Numbered from the stretch's first letter, positions 1-8,403 are shown. The stretch: DNA of 64,000 bases from Pseudomonadota bacterium (GCA_020161615.1 JAIUPD010000006.1:62001-126000); one strand, 5' to 3'. Notes: generated from the letters alone by a model not told the origin. Program-made: numbers and translations.

Positions 1-17
1 TCTGAGGAGGACGAACC

Positions 18-1325
18 ATGCGTACCTTTCTGAAAATCGTCGGCGGCCTGGTCGTCCTCGGCATCGTCGTGCTGCTGGCCATCATCTTCGTTCCGGTCCA
101 GCGGACGCCCGCACAAACCGCGCTGGCCGCCGATTGGCAGCCCCAGGAGGGGCACGGCGAATATGCCATGCGGCTCAGCGATTGCATGGCCTGCCATACC
201 GAGGAGGGCGGTGAGCCTTTCGCCGGCAACCGCGCCATCGAAAGCCCCTTGGGCACGATCTATTCGACCAATATCACGCCTGACGACGAGACCGGCATCG
301 GCGGTTGGAGCCTCGCCGACTTCCGCGCCGCGCTTTATGACGGGGTGCGGCCGGACGGGACGCATCTCTATCCCGCGATGCCCTACGAGAACTTCCGCCA
401 TATCGGCGAAGAAGATCTGCGGGCCATGTACGATTACTTCATGACAGAGGTTCCGCCGGTCCGGCAGGAAGTCGAGGAAACCTCGCTGACCTTTCCCTTC
501 AATCAGCGCTGGGGTCTGCGGCTGTGGAAATGGGTCGCGCTGGATGACGCAGGTTTCACGCCCGACACCGACGATCCGGTGCTGGCGCGCGGGCAATATC
601 TGGTCGAAGGACCGGGGCACTGCGCCGCCTGCCACAGCCCGCGCAATATGGTCATGGCCCAGGCCGGCACCGGGGCCGGCGACGATGCCTTCCTCATGGG
701 CGGCGAAGTCGCGGGCTGGACTGCGCCGCCGCTGCGCGGGCCGCAAAGCGCCATTCGCGGCTGGACCGAAGCGGATGTCGCGATGATCCTCGGCACGGGG
801 AGGAACGCCCATGCCGCCCTCAACGGCGAGATGCAGCTGGTCGCGCGTGACTCCACGCAGTATTTCACCGAGGACGACCTGCAGGCGGTGGCGCGCTTCC
901 TGATCGGCCTGAACGAGCCGCTCGACCCGGCGGCTGAAACTCGGGATGATCGCGTGACCGAGACCGAGCAGCTTCTCGCTTCGGCAACGCCCGATATGGA
1001 CCTGGGCGCACGGCTTTATCTCGACAATTGCAATGCCTGCCATTTCGTCGACGGGCGCGGGGCGGATGAGGTCTTTCCCGAGCTTGCCGGAAACTCGCTG
1101 GTGACGGCGGAAAGCCCGCGCGGCTTGCTGACGATGATCCTGGGCGGATCGCAACTGCCCTCGACGGCGCTCAGGCCCTATCGGCTGCGGATGCCCGGCT
1201 TTGCGCATCGGCTGGACGACGACGAGGTCGCGGCGCTGGCCAGTTTCCTGCGCAGCGCCTGGGGGAATGCCGCGGCCGAGGTCGATGCCGGCACGGTGGC
1301 CGACGTCCGCGACGCCCAACTCTGA
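18..1325 (+). CDS. Membrane-anchored triheme cytochrome c (dehydrogenase cytochrome subunit type)
   Basis: Three CxxCH heme c motifs lie at residues 56-60 (CMACH), 202-206 (CAACH) and 338-342 (CNACH) behind an uncleaved-looking N-terminal membrane segment (about residues 7-29), so the domains face the periplasm. Order and spacing match the triheme cytochrome subunits that take electrons from membrane-bound alcohol, gluconate or aldehyde dehydrogenases and pass them to ubiquinone or an oxidase; 435 residues fits that family. An AGGAGG ribosome site sits just before the ATG, and the preceding gene lies outside the window, so the dehydrogenase partner, if any, is not visible. It is convergent with the oxidase operon that follows, so a direct link to that oxidase is inference only. 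Confidence 0.85.
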   Translation: MRTFLKIVGGLVVLGIVVLLAIIFVPVQRTPAQTALAADWQPQEGHGEYAMRLSDCMACHTEEGGEPFAGNRAIESPLGTIYSTNITPDDETGIGGWSLADFRAALYDGVRPDGTHLYPAMPYENFRHIGEEDLRAMYDYFMTEVPPVRQEVEETSLTFPFNQRWGLRLWKWVALDDAGFTPDTDDPVLARGQYLVEGPGHCAACHSPRNMVMAQAGTGAGDDAFLMGGEVAGWTAPPLRGPQSAIRGWTEADVAMILGTGRNAHAALNGEMQLVARDSTQYFTEDDLQAVARFLIGLNEPLDPAAETRDDRVTETEQLLASATPDMDLGARLYLDNCNACHFVDGRGADEVFPELAGNSLVTAESPRGLLTMILGGSQLPSTALRPYRLRMPGFAHRLDDDEVAALASFLRSAWGNAAAEVDAGTVADVRDAQL

Positions 1326-1349
1326 GCTCGGTCACCCCGTCATGTCCTG

Positions 1350-1374
1350 CCCCGGCGGCGATGGTCCGCCGGGG
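1350..1374. terminator. Hairpin between convergent genes
   Basis: A 9-bp GC stem (CCCCGGCGG / CCGCCGGGG) with a 7-nt loop lies between the cytochrome stop and the stop of the opposing membrane protein gene. There is no clear T run, so intrinsic termination is only plausible. Confidence 0.4.
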
Positions 1375-1379
1375 TGGCA

Positions 1380-1703
1380 TCATGGGTAGGGGGCCGGGCA
1401 GCTTTCCACCATGACCACCGGCGCCAGAGTGACCACCACCGAAACCAGGCCGATCCAGGCGCCCAGGCCGAGAAGCCTGTCGCCCCGGTCTAAGGCCGGG
1501 CGGGGCCGCCGGGCCACCACCAGCGTGACGGCGGCAAGGGTCGCGATCCAGCCGCCCAGCAGCGCGACCCGATGCAGCGGGCCGAACGGTGTCGCGACCA
1601 GGGCCCAGCCTTCGGCGCAGCCGATGCCGTGCAGGGCATAGATCGCCGAGAAACCCGCAGCCCAGATCAGGGGGCCGGCCGCCAGGCGCAGCAGCCATCT
1701 CAT
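1380..1703 (-). CDS. Small membrane protein at the end of the CuA-less oxidase operon
   Basis: The 107-residue product has about three hydrophobic segments and no motif I recognise. The ATG overlaps the stop of the fused oxidase subunit I/III by four bases (ATGA), so it is translationally coupled to that gene and is probably an accessory subunit or assembly factor of the same oxidase. Two cysteines (one near residue 29, one near the C-terminus) are the only notable polar features. Function unknown. Confidence 0.6.
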   Translation of the reverse strand: MRWLLRLAAGPLIWAAGFSAIYALHGIGCAEGWALVATPFGPLHRVALLGGWIATLAAVTLVVARRPRPALDRGDRLLGLGAWIGLVSVVVTLAPVVMVESCPAPYP

Positions 1704-4147
1704 GCCAGCGCCTCCTGTCCGGCGGCGACCAGAACCAGTGCCGCCGCCGTCACCAGGGTGAAATCCTGCCACAGGCGCCACACCCTGCCGGCCGCCGCCC
1801 CGGTGCCGGGCTGCCGGTCCCGGGCGATCAGCGCCAGCACGATGCCGACACCGATATGCAGCGCGACGAAGCCCAGGGCGGCCGCGCGCAGGGCGTCACG
1901 GGCGTGGCGGGTCGGATCGTCCAGCATCAGGGCAAGGCCCGCCACGCCTGCCAGCGCCGCCAGACCGGCCAACGCTCCGGCGAGCGGGGCGGTCCGTCCG
2001 CCGTGCCGCCCCGCGACCGAGGCGGCAAGAAGCGCGACCATCACCAAGCCGATCAGGGTCAGCGTTGGTGCAGGAGCGAGACCGCTGGCGGGCGCGGGCC
2101 ATTCCGGCGCGATCACGCCCAGGAAACCCACCGCAAAGAGGAACGACCCGAACAGAGCGGCATCGGCAACCAGCAGGGCGACCGTCCCCGTCGAGGTCAG
2201 CGAGTCGCGCAGGCCGGTCTGATCCGGCAGGATCAGGCCCGGCGTGACCGCGACTCGGGTGGGGCGGATGTCGCGCCCGAAGCGATGCCAGGCCCAGCCG
2301 CAGGCCAGCACGACCAGCAAGGCCAGGGGGGCCAGGCGATAGGCGCCTATCAGCAGCAGCAGGACGAAAATTCCGATGACCGCCGCCGTGGCCACAGGCA
2401 GCAGCGAATTGCCCGGCAGCACGGCGACATGCTGCGGCCGCGCGTCGAGTGTCGATCCCGCCAGAACCTCGCGTCGGCCGCGCGGAGCGCCGGGCAGCGC
2501 GCCCTCGCCCCGGGCCAGCGCGACGGCGCTCGGCTGAGTTGCGACGGGTTGGGCCGCGATGTTGTAGCTGGGAACCGGCAGCGGCAGCGTCCATTCCAGT
2601 GTCCCGGCGTCCCAGGGATCGCGCGGGCTGCGGCGGCCGAAGACGCCGTGCAGCAGCAGATCCAGCGCGAAGAGCACGAAGCCGATGGCCATCATGAAGG
2701 CAAAGGCGGTGCTGATCAGGTTGGGCAGCATCCATTCCGGGTGATCCGCATAGGTCGGGATGCGCCGTGGCATCCCCAGAAGCCCCGTCAGGTGCATGAT
2801 GAAGAAGGTGCCGTGAAAACCCAGGAAGATCAGCCCGAAGGCGGTTTCGCCCAGACCCCGCACGCGGACCCGCCCGCTTATCAGCGGCAACCAGTAGACG
2901 GCCGCGGCCATCATCGGAAAGACAAAGCCGCCGATCAGCACATAGTGCAGATGGGCGGTGACGAAGGCCGTGTCATGCGCTTGCCAGTTGAACGGCACCA
3001 CCGCCAGCATCACGCCGGTCAGCCCGCCCATTACGAAAGTGCCGAAGAAACCCAGTAGGTGCAGCATCGGCAGGCTCAACTGCGGGCGGCCTTTCCACAT
3101 CGTACCGATCCAGGCGAAGATCTGCACGCCGGTGGGCACCGCCACCAGCATCGACGCCGCCGAGAAGAAAGCGAGCGCCATCTGCGGAATGCCCACGGTG
3201 AACATGTGATGGACCCACAGGCCGAAGCTGAGGAACACCAGCCCCAGGATCGCGGCGACGATCGCCTCGTATCCCAGGATCGTGGTACGGCACATCACCG
3301 GCAGGATGGTCGATATGGCGCCCGCCGCGGGGAGGAAGATGATATAGACCTCCGGGTGGCCGAACAGCCAGAAGAGGTGCTGCCAGAGCAGGCTGTCGCC
3401 ACCCCGGGCCACGTCAAAGAACGGCCAATCGAAGGCGCGCTCCAGTTCCAGCAGGACAGAACCGAGGATCAGGGGCGGGAAGCCCGCCAGCATCATGACC
3501 GCCGTGCCCAGCATATACCAGGCAAAGAGCGGCATCCGCGTCAGCCGCATCCCCGGCGCGCGCAGGCGCAGGATGGTCACGACGATCTCTATGGCTGCGC
3601 ACAGGGCCGAGATTTCGACAAAGGTGATGCCCAGCAGCCAGACATCGGCATTGACGCCGGGCGAATGCTCGCGCGACGACAGCGGCGCGTACATGAACCA
3701 GCCGCCGTCCGGTGCCAGCCCCGTCGCCAGCGCCCCCAGCAGGATCAATCCCCCGAACAGATAGCACCACCAGCCAAAGGCCGAGAGGCGCGGAAAGGCC
3801 ATGTCCCGCGTACCCAGCATCTTGGGCAGCAGATACATGGCCAGGCCCTCGAGCATGGGAATGGCGAAGAGGAACATCATGATGCTGCCATGCATCGTGA
3901 AGATCTGATTGTAGAGCGGACTGTCCAGAAACGCGCCCCGCGGGGTCGCCAGCTGGGTGCGGATAAGCATGGCCAGGATCCCGCCGATCCCGAAATAGAT
4001 CCCGGCCAGCACCATGAAGCGCAGGCCGATGTCGGAATGGTTGACCGACATCAGGAAGCCCCGCACCCCTCGGGGACGGCCCCAGACCCGCTCCAGCTCG
4101 CGGTGAAGCGCCAGGGCGCGCTGCGGGGGATGCGGGCTGAGGGTCAT
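1700..4147 (-). CDS. Heme-copper oxidase subunit I fused to subunit III-like domain
   Basis: The first about 550 residues are a canonical heme-copper oxidase subunit I: NQIFTMHG (heme a ligand region), FGHPEVY (CuB His, Glu and the His-Tyr crosslink), WVHHMF (two further CuB His) and AHLHY (heme ligands). The rest carries further membrane segments resembling subunit III. The GHPEV glutamate makes it an A1-type enzyme. The usual K-channel lysine in PTGxK is glutamine here (codon 3122-3124). 815 residues. The ATG overlaps the stop of the upstream subunit II gene (ATGA). The enzyme should reduce O2 and pump protons, but its electron donor is uncertain because subunit II lacks CuA. A second, separate oxidase of the same fused design is at 12.8 kb. 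Confidence 0.9.
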   Translation of the reverse strand: MTLSPHPPQRALALHRELERVWGRPRGVRGFLMSVNHSDIGLRFMVLAGIYFGIGGILAMLIRTQLATPRGAFLDSPLYNQIFTMHGSIMMFLFAIPMLEGLAMYLLPKMLGTRDMAFPRLSAFGWWCYLFGGLILLGALATGLAPDGGWFMYAPLSSREHSPGVNADVWLLGITFVEISALCAAIEIVVTILRLRAPGMRLTRMPLFAWYMLGTAVMMLAGFPPLILGSVLLELERAFDWPFFDVARGGDSLLWQHLFWLFGHPEVYIIFLPAAGAISTILPVMCRTTILGYEAIVAAILGLVFLSFGLWVHHMFTVGIPQMALAFFSAASMLVAVPTGVQIFAWIGTMWKGRPQLSLPMLHLLGFFGTFVMGGLTGVMLAVVPFNWQAHDTAFVTAHLHYVLIGGFVFPMMAAAVYWLPLISGRVRVRGLGETAFGLIFLGFHGTFFIMHLTGLLGMPRRIPTYADHPEWMLPNLISTAFAFMMAIGFVLFALDLLLHGVFGRRSPRDPWDAGTLEWTLPLPVPSYNIAAQPVATQPSAVALARGEGALPGAPRGRREVLAGSTLDARPQHVAVLPGNSLLPVATAAVIGIFVLLLLIGAYRLAPLALLVVLACGWAWHRFGRDIRPTRVAVTPGLILPDQTGLRDSLTSTGTVALLVADAALFGSFLFAVGFLGVIAPEWPAPASGLAPAPTLTLIGLVMVALLAASVAGRHGGRTAPLAGALAGLAALAGVAGLALMLDDPTRHARDALRAAALGFVALHIGVGIVLALIARDRQPGTGAAAGRVWRLWQDFTLVTAAALVLVAAGQEALA

Positions 4148-4815
4148 GGGCGGGGGGCCTCGACAGGATCGGTGCGGCGGTCGGTGAAGGGGGCGGGCGG
4201 ATCGTCCGGGGGATAGGCGAGGACTTCGAACCCCATGTCGACATAGCCTGCGCCCGAAAACTCGGCCGAGCGCCCTTGGTAGAGCCCGGCTTCGGGCGCG
4301 ATCAGCCGCAGCCGGTTCTCGTGGCCCGGGATGGCATCGAGCTTGCCCGCCAGTTGCGGCACCCAGAAGCTGTGGATCACATCCTCGGTTCGGATCAGCA
4401 CCTCGACCGGAACGCCCGCGGGGATGTGCAACCGCCCGGTGGTTTCCACCGGGGTCCCGTCCGGGCCGGGCTGGCGGAAACGCCATTGCCATTGGCGGGC
4501 TATCGCCTCGACCGTCACTTCGGCCGGTTGATACCGCCCGGACAGGCGGTCGCCGGTCAGGATCGTGACGCCCATGAGCAGCGTCAGGACGCCGAGGCTG
4601 AAATACAGGCCCAGACCCTGCGTCCAGAACGCCGGCGGCAGGGCGGGACGCCGGGCCCGGAAGGCAAGGGCAAGCAGGAGAAGAACAAGCGCGGTGATCA
4701 GCGCACTGCCTGCCAGCATCACCCACCACAGCGTGGCGATGGCCGTGGCTTCGGGCCCGTGCGGCGTCAGGGTCGAGAGCGGCCCCGTGCATCCCGCGAG
4801 GCTTCCGGGAACCAA
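4144..4815 (-). CDS. Oxidase subunit II lacking CuA ligands (lipoprotein)
   Basis: The product has two membrane segments and a periplasmic cupredoxin domain of the CoxII/CyoA family. In the CuA loop the expected GxCxExCGxxHxxM reads GRSAEFSGAGYVDM: both cysteines are serine and the histidine is tyrosine; only Met remains, plus the upstream His of DVIHSFW. CuA therefore cannot form, as in quinol oxidases. A lipobox-like LAGC precedes the first helix. The start is uncertain: no ATG or GTG fits just before the lipobox; a TTG at 4815 (or CTG at 4818) is the shortest choice, and an ATG near 4929 would add about 38 residues but run into the divergent gene. Translationally coupled to the fused subunit I/III gene downstream. 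Confidence 0.8.
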   Translation of the reverse strand: MVPGSLAGCTGPLSTLTPHGPEATAIATLWWVMLAGSALITALVLLLLALAFRARRPALPPAFWTQGLGLYFSLGVLTLLMGVTILTGDRLSGRYQPAEVTVEAIARQWQWRFRQPGPDGTPVETTGRLHIPAGVPVEVLIRTEDVIHSFWVPQLAGKLDAIPGHENRLRLIAPEAGLYQGRSAEFSGAGYVDMGFEVLAYPPDDPPAPFTDRRTDPVEAPRP

Positions 4816-4890
4816 CAGCGCCGCACCCTGTTGAACCGGGGTGGGTCCCGTTCGAGCCCGCCTCCCGCGCTTGCCAGCAGAAGGTCCACC

Positions 4891-5412
4891 ATGCCCCCGC
4901 GCCGCCGCTTCCGAGATCCGATCCAGCATCACCGCGTGTTTCACCTGACGGAATCGCGCATTGCGATCGCCGGGCACCCCATTCATGCGATGATGGTCGG
5001 CTTTCCCATCGCCTTGGGCTTCTCCACCCTGGGATCGGACGTCCTCTACTGGTGGAGCGGAGACAGTTTCTGGGTGCGCGTTTCGCTCTGGGCGTCGGGG
5101 GCCAGCTTTCTGATGGGAATCCTGGCGGGGCTGACCGGGGTTGCCGAGCTTCTTCTGGTGCCGGGCATCCGCATCCGGGCCGCTAGTTGGACCCATGCCA
5201 TTCTGGCGGTGATGCTGCTGGCGCTGCTGGGCACCAATTGGGGAAGCCGGCTGAGCGGGCAGGATGTCCTGCCCTGGGGGTTGTTGATGTCGGCGCTCGC
5301 GGCGGGACTGGTCGCCATGACCGGCTGGCATGGCGGCAAGCTGGTGTTCGACTATGGGCTCGGCAGCCACGATGCTCATCGGGCGGCCCCCTCGCGGACC
5401 GACAGCAGCTGA
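4891..5412 (+). CDS. DUF2231 family membrane protein
   Basis: The 173-residue protein has four hydrophobic segments and the DUF2231 signature features GHPIHAMMVGFPIAL near the N-terminus and TGWHGGKLVFDYG near the C-terminus. The conserved histidines suggest heme or metal binding, but the family has no established biochemical role. AAGG precedes the ATG at a normal distance. It is divergent from the CuA-less subunit II gene and its 3' end overlaps the end of the opposing CopD-like gene by 37 bases. Members of this family commonly sit beside terminal oxidase genes, which is the case here. Confidence 0.75.
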   Translation: MPPRRRFRDPIQHHRVFHLTESRIAIAGHPIHAMMVGFPIALGFSTLGSDVLYWWSGDSFWVRVSLWASGASFLMGILAGLTGVAELLLVPGIRIRAASWTHAILAVMLLALLGTNWGSRLSGQDVLPWGLLMSALAAGLVAMTGWHGGKLVFDYGLGSHDAHRAAPSRTDSS

Positions 5413-5852
5413 AGGGGAACAAAGCCGGTTAGTGTCGCGGTAGCGGGCTTGACCAGGGCCAGGCCTATCACCGCCGCAATGATCGGCGCGAGCGCCAGCC
5501 CCGCCAAGGTTGCGCTGTGCCACTTGCTGCGCCGTTCCTCGCCCGAGCGCTGGACCAGATGGCCAAGCCAGGTATGGACCAGCACCAGCGTCACCACAAA
5601 GGCCAGCTTGAGCATCAGCCAGGGCTCGAAGACCTCGGCGGCGAAGGCCAGGGCCGTGCCGGAGATGATGGCGACAAGCGCGGCGGGCGTGGCGATCGCA
5701 ACATAGGCGGCATGCGTGAAGAGGCGATATTCGACATAAGCATCCTCGTCCTCGGTGGTGCCGAAGATCACCATCAACAAGGCGAGGGAGATCAACCCTG
5801 CCGACCACAGGCTGATCCCGGCGAGATGCAGAAACTTCAGCGCCGCGATCAT
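5376..5852 (-). CDS. Four-TM CopD/HemJ-like membrane protein
   Basis: The 158-residue integral membrane protein has four predicted helices and conserved histidines (LKFLHLAG in helix 1, HTWLGH in helix 3), resembling CopD copper-resistance and HemJ-type proteins. The ATG overlaps the stop of the CtaG-like gene by four bases, so the two are co-translated. A role in heme or copper supply to the neighbouring oxidases is a reasonable inference from its partner but is not shown by sequence. Its last 37 bases overlap the 3' end of the convergent DUF2231 gene. Confidence 0.65.
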   Translation of the reverse strand: MIAALKFLHLAGISLWSAGLISLALLMVIFGTTEDEDAYVEYRLFTHAAYVAIATPAALVAIISGTALAFAAEVFEPWLMLKLAFVVTLVLVHTWLGHLVQRSGEERRSKWHSATLAGLALAPIIAAVIGLALVKPATATLTGFVPLQLLSVREGAAR

Positions 5853-6604
5853 GCTGCCTCGACCCGCCGCCAGGCGCGACGGGCGGCAAGGGCCAGCCCG
5901 GCGGACATCAGCAGCATGCCAGGGACCCACATCACCAGTCCCGCCGCCTGCTGATCGGCCAAGGGTGACATCCCCCAGGCTGCGCTGGTGGTGAGATGTT
6001 CGATGTAGAGGGGGCGGGGCGCGAAGGTCAGAAGGGCGCCCAGCAGGCTCATCACACTGCCCAGTCCGAGGGCCAGCGTCGCGCCGGTCACCAGACGGGC
6101 GGGCGCGTCCTCAGCCCGGGTCAGGATCACCGACCATAGGGCCCACGCGCCCGACAGCAGAAGCAATTGCAGCGTCCAGTAGACGAGAGCGCTGTCCCAG
6201 GCCCGGGAATAGGCCGCGGGGAGGTGCCACAGGATCAGCGCCAACGCCGTTGCCAGAAAAGCCACGACCGGCGCCGGGCGGCGCAACGGCCAACCGGCGG
6301 CCAGCGCGGGCGCCGCCACGGCCAGCACCACCAGGTGATGCGCCGAGCGCGCCAGGAACAGCGCTGTGGTCATCGCGCAGAGGGGCGAGACGAAGGCGAC
6401 GATCAACGCGGTCCAGCCCAGCAAGACGGCGCGGCGCTCGGTCGCCCGCCACAGGCCGAGCGCCAGAAAAACCGCCAGGGCGGCCAGAAGCGGCGGCGCA
6501 AGGTTCCAGGCGGCAAGAGCCTCTGACGGGGCGATCGGCGGCCCGCAATAGGGAGTGGCCTCGGCGGGTGTGGCAACGCGACCGGTCGACAGCAGCGGCT
6601 CCAT
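5849..6604 (-). CDS. CtaG-like (caa3_CtaG) cytochrome oxidase assembly protein
   Basis: The 251-residue multi-pass membrane protein has the features of the caa3_CtaG family: several His-containing helices (RSAHHLVVL, ILWHLPAAYSRAW), a TFAPRPLY element and the ADQQAAGLVMWVPGML element near the last helices. Family members help metallate or assemble caa3-type oxidases and may bind copper. It leads a two-gene unit with the CopD-like gene. A stress-type promoter lies 151 nt upstream, so it can be transcribed independently of the sigma factor gene behind it. A second, shorter CtaG-like protein is encoded at 15751-16323. Confidence 0.8.
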   Translation of the reverse strand: MEPLLSTGRVATPAEATPYCGPPIAPSEALAAWNLAPPLLAALAVFLALGLWRATERRAVLLGWTALIVAFVSPLCAMTTALFLARSAHHLVVLAVAAPALAAGWPLRRPAPVVAFLATALALILWHLPAAYSRAWDSALVYWTLQLLLLSGAWALWSVILTRAEDAPARLVTGATLALGLGSVMSLLGALLTFAPRPLYIEHLTTSAAWGMSPLADQQAAGLVMWVPGMLLMSAGLALAARRAWRRVEAA

Positions 6605-6755
6605 GGGCGTCCAGATCCTCGTCCCTGCGGCGGGGCGACGCTCGGCAGCGACCCCGTCGGCTTCTCAACTCCCGCCCCCTGGGCGGCCGCCCCCGTTCTG
6701 GACCCCGCGGCAAAGTACCCCGGACCGGCCACGGCGCCCTCGCGCAGTTGTGAAC

Positions 6756-6780
6756 AACGCCCGGCCCGGCGGATTGTTCC
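6756..6780 (-). promoter_or_regulatory. EcfG-type promoter before the CtaG-like gene
   Basis: GGAACA and GTT are separated by exactly the spacing shared by the other stress promoters of the window (GGAAC-N17-GTT). It reads toward the CtaG-like gene, whose ATG is 151 nt away. Confidence 0.75.
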
Positions 6781-6834
6781 CGCGGTTCCAAGGGCCGCGC
6801 CCGAACGCCCAGCGACCTGTGCAGGACGAGCGCG

Positions 6835-7392
6835 CTATTCCGTCGCCGAGCTCAGTGTCGCGCGGGCGCGATAGATCCGGCTCTTGATGGTGCCGATGTC
6901 GCAATCGAACATGTCGGCAGCGTCCAGATAGCTGACGCCGAGGATCACCACGGCCACGAAGGTTTCGCGGAAATGCGGGGGAAGCGCGTTGATCGCCCGG
7001 ACCGTCTCGCTCATGCGCAAGTGCCAATACTGGCTGTCAATGACGTCGATCGGAACATTGGCAACGCAGTCCTTGCTGCCCGGCTTCTCTCGGGCGCGCT
7101 TGACGCAATTTGAATAGAAGCGGTTGCGCATGATGGTGAAAAGCCAGGCCCTCAGGTTGGTGCCGGGCCGGAAAAGATGGATGTTCTCGATTGCCCGCAG
7201 CAGGGTTTCCTGCACCAGATCGTCGGCTTCCACCGTGTCCTTGCACAACGACCGAGCAAAGAGCCGCAACGGGGGGATGAATTCGATGACCGCCTTTGAC
7301 TGGACCGTATCCAGAGGATCTTCCTGCATCCTCGCCGGCGCATGATCCGCCTGACCTCTGTCAGCGACACGGGCCTCGCACGCATAGTCCAT
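6835..7392 (-). CDS. ecfG: EcfG-type extracytoplasmic function sigma factor
   Basis: The 185-residue protein has sigma region 2 (DDLVQETLLRA, NLRAWLFTIMRN) and region 4 (LPPHFRETF..., GTIKSRIYRARATL), close in wording to EcfG sigma factors that run the alphaproteobacterial general stress response and recognise GGAAC...GTT. I chose the ATG at 7392 because a GGGAG site precedes it; a second Met at residue 22 is an alternative. Many promoters of exactly that class follow in the next 27 kb, which supports the assignment. No canonical PhyR or NepR gene is adjacent; a 55-residue candidate anti-sigma factor lies at 9268-9435. No EcfG-type promoter is visible before this gene, only a GGAAC inside an AGGCCGG/CCGGCCT inverted repeat at 7421-7436 without a matching GTT. 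Confidence 0.8.
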   Translation of the reverse strand: MDYACEARVADRGQADHAPARMQEDPLDTVQSKAVIEFIPPLRLFARSLCKDTVEADDLVQETLLRAIENIHLFRPGTNLRAWLFTIMRNRFYSNCVKRAREKPGSKDCVANVPIDVIDSQYWHLRMSETVRAINALPPHFRETFVAVVILGVSYLDAADMFDCDIGTIKSRIYRARATLSSATE

Positions 7393-7706
7393 TCCGTTTC
7401 TCCCAATTTTCGACTGGATCAGGCCGGTTCCGGCCTGTCCAGCGGGTTCGTTTGTATGCGGGTAACGGACACTCGCGGCTGAGACGGCCTCGCAGGACAC
7501 TCGTCCCCCAAGACAGCGCAGCATTTTCGCAGGACCCCCCCCGCTCCTGTCGTTACGGTGGCGCGCGGGGGAGATATGTCCAACGGCGATTCAGGAAGAA
7601 GGCGGATCTTCGCGCAGGGGCGCCAAATACCGCAGGCAGGAACATCGACCGCCGCTTTCTGTTGACGGCATCCCAGAAGCGATGGAACCCAGAGGAAGGA
7701 CCTGCC
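7393..7706. other. Divergent region between the sigma factor and sodC
   Basis: This 314-bp gene-free stretch holds the sodC stress promoter (7639-7663) and an inverted repeat AGGCCGG-TT-CCGGCCT at 7421-7436, about 30 nt before the sigma factor start, which could be an operator. I see no convincing coding frame in it. Confidence 0.5.
7639..7663 (+). promoter_or_regulatory. EcfG-type promoter before sodC
   Basis: GGAACA, then GTT after a 17-nt spacer counted from GGAAC, 43 nt before the sodC ATG. Matches the promoter class of the island exactly. Confidence 0.85.
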
Positions 7707-8273
7707 ATGCAACGCCCCGCCAAAGCCCCGACCAGGGAACTGACCGCAGCCCGCCGTTTCCGTCTTGCCCGCCTGTGTGCGCTGCCGCTCCTCGCCCTGC
7801 CTGCCATCTTCGTGCCTGCCGCCGCCCAGGCGCAGGGCCAGACCGTGACCATGGTGAACCGCGAGGGCGACACGATCGGCACGGTGGAGTTGACGGCGCT
7901 TAGCGCCGGATTGCTGCTCAGGGTCGATGTCAGCGGCCTGCCGGCCAATGCCCGGCTGGGTTTTCATGTCCACGAGGCCGCGGATTGCGATCCCACGGAG
8001 GCTTTCGAAGGAGCCGGCGGTCATTTCGACCCTTCCGGCGTCGAACACGGCTATTTGACCGAGACAGGCCCCCATGCGGGCGATCTGCCGAATCTTCACA
8101 CGGACGGCGAGGGGGTGGCGCGGGCCGATGTCTTCACACCGTTTCTCCGGTTCGGTCCCGGCGCGGCCTCGACCCACGGGCGCGCGCTCATGATCCATTC
8201 CGGGCCGGACGATTACGAAAGCCAACCCTCGGGCGGAGCGGGCGACAGGCTGGCCTGCGCCGAACTGCCCTGA
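7707..8273 (+). CDS. sodC: Periplasmic Cu/Zn superoxide dismutase
   Basis: Converts superoxide to H2O2 and O2 outside the cytoplasm. A long Sec signal peptide (about residues 1-42, ending AAAQAQ) precedes a Cu/Zn SOD domain with the metal-ligand elements FHVHE, GGHFDPSGVEHG and HGRALMIHSGPDDY and cysteines for the intrasubunit disulfide (ADCDP and near the C-terminus LACAEL). 188 residues, normal for the family. GAGGAAGGA precedes the ATG. It is the first gene behind an EcfG-type promoter and is transcribed away from the sigma gene, so it is a likely direct member of the stress regulon. Confidence 0.92.
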   Translation: MQRPAKAPTRELTAARRFRLARLCALPLLALPAIFVPAAAQAQGQTVTMVNREGDTIGTVELTALSAGLLLRVDVSGLPANARLGFHVHEAADCDPTEAFEGAGGHFDPSGVEHGYLTETGPHAGDLPNLHTDGEGVARADVFTPFLRFGPGAASTHGRALMIHSGPDDYESQPSGGAGDRLACAELP

Positions 8274-8352
8274 TCGCCGGCCAGCCCGCGGCCTTGACGG
8301 CGGCTGCGATCCCGCGAGGTGAGGACGCGCCGTCGGATCGGCTCAGGGTGCA

Positions 8353-8377
8353 GGAACAACAAGCGGAGCAGGCGGTT
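8353..8377 (+). promoter_or_regulatory. EcfG-type promoter
   Basis: GGAACA and GTT with 17-nt spacing, 26 nt before the ATG of the four-TM protein gene; the ribosome site AGGAGG follows within the leader. Confidence 0.85.
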
Positions 8378-8403
8378 CACGGATCGCAACAGGAGGATCT
8401 TCC

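Noticed and set aside
1589-3058. Long open frame of 489 codons opposite the fused oxidase gene, and similar ones at 3059-4216 and 12783-14045
   Set aside because: They are antisense shadows of membrane-protein genes in GC-rich DNA: no ribosome site, Gln/Arg/His-rich composition, no motif.
7021-7080. GGAACA at about 7051 inside the sigma gene as a further stress promoter
   Set aside because: No GTT at the required spacing, and it is within coding sequence. Other isolated GGAACA strings (for example near 27938 and 60516) fail the same test.
7421-7436. GGAAC before the sigma factor gene as an autoregulatory EcfG promoter
   Set aside because: The minus-strand GGAAC is followed at the right distance by AAA, not GTT; kept only as an inverted-repeat operator candidate.
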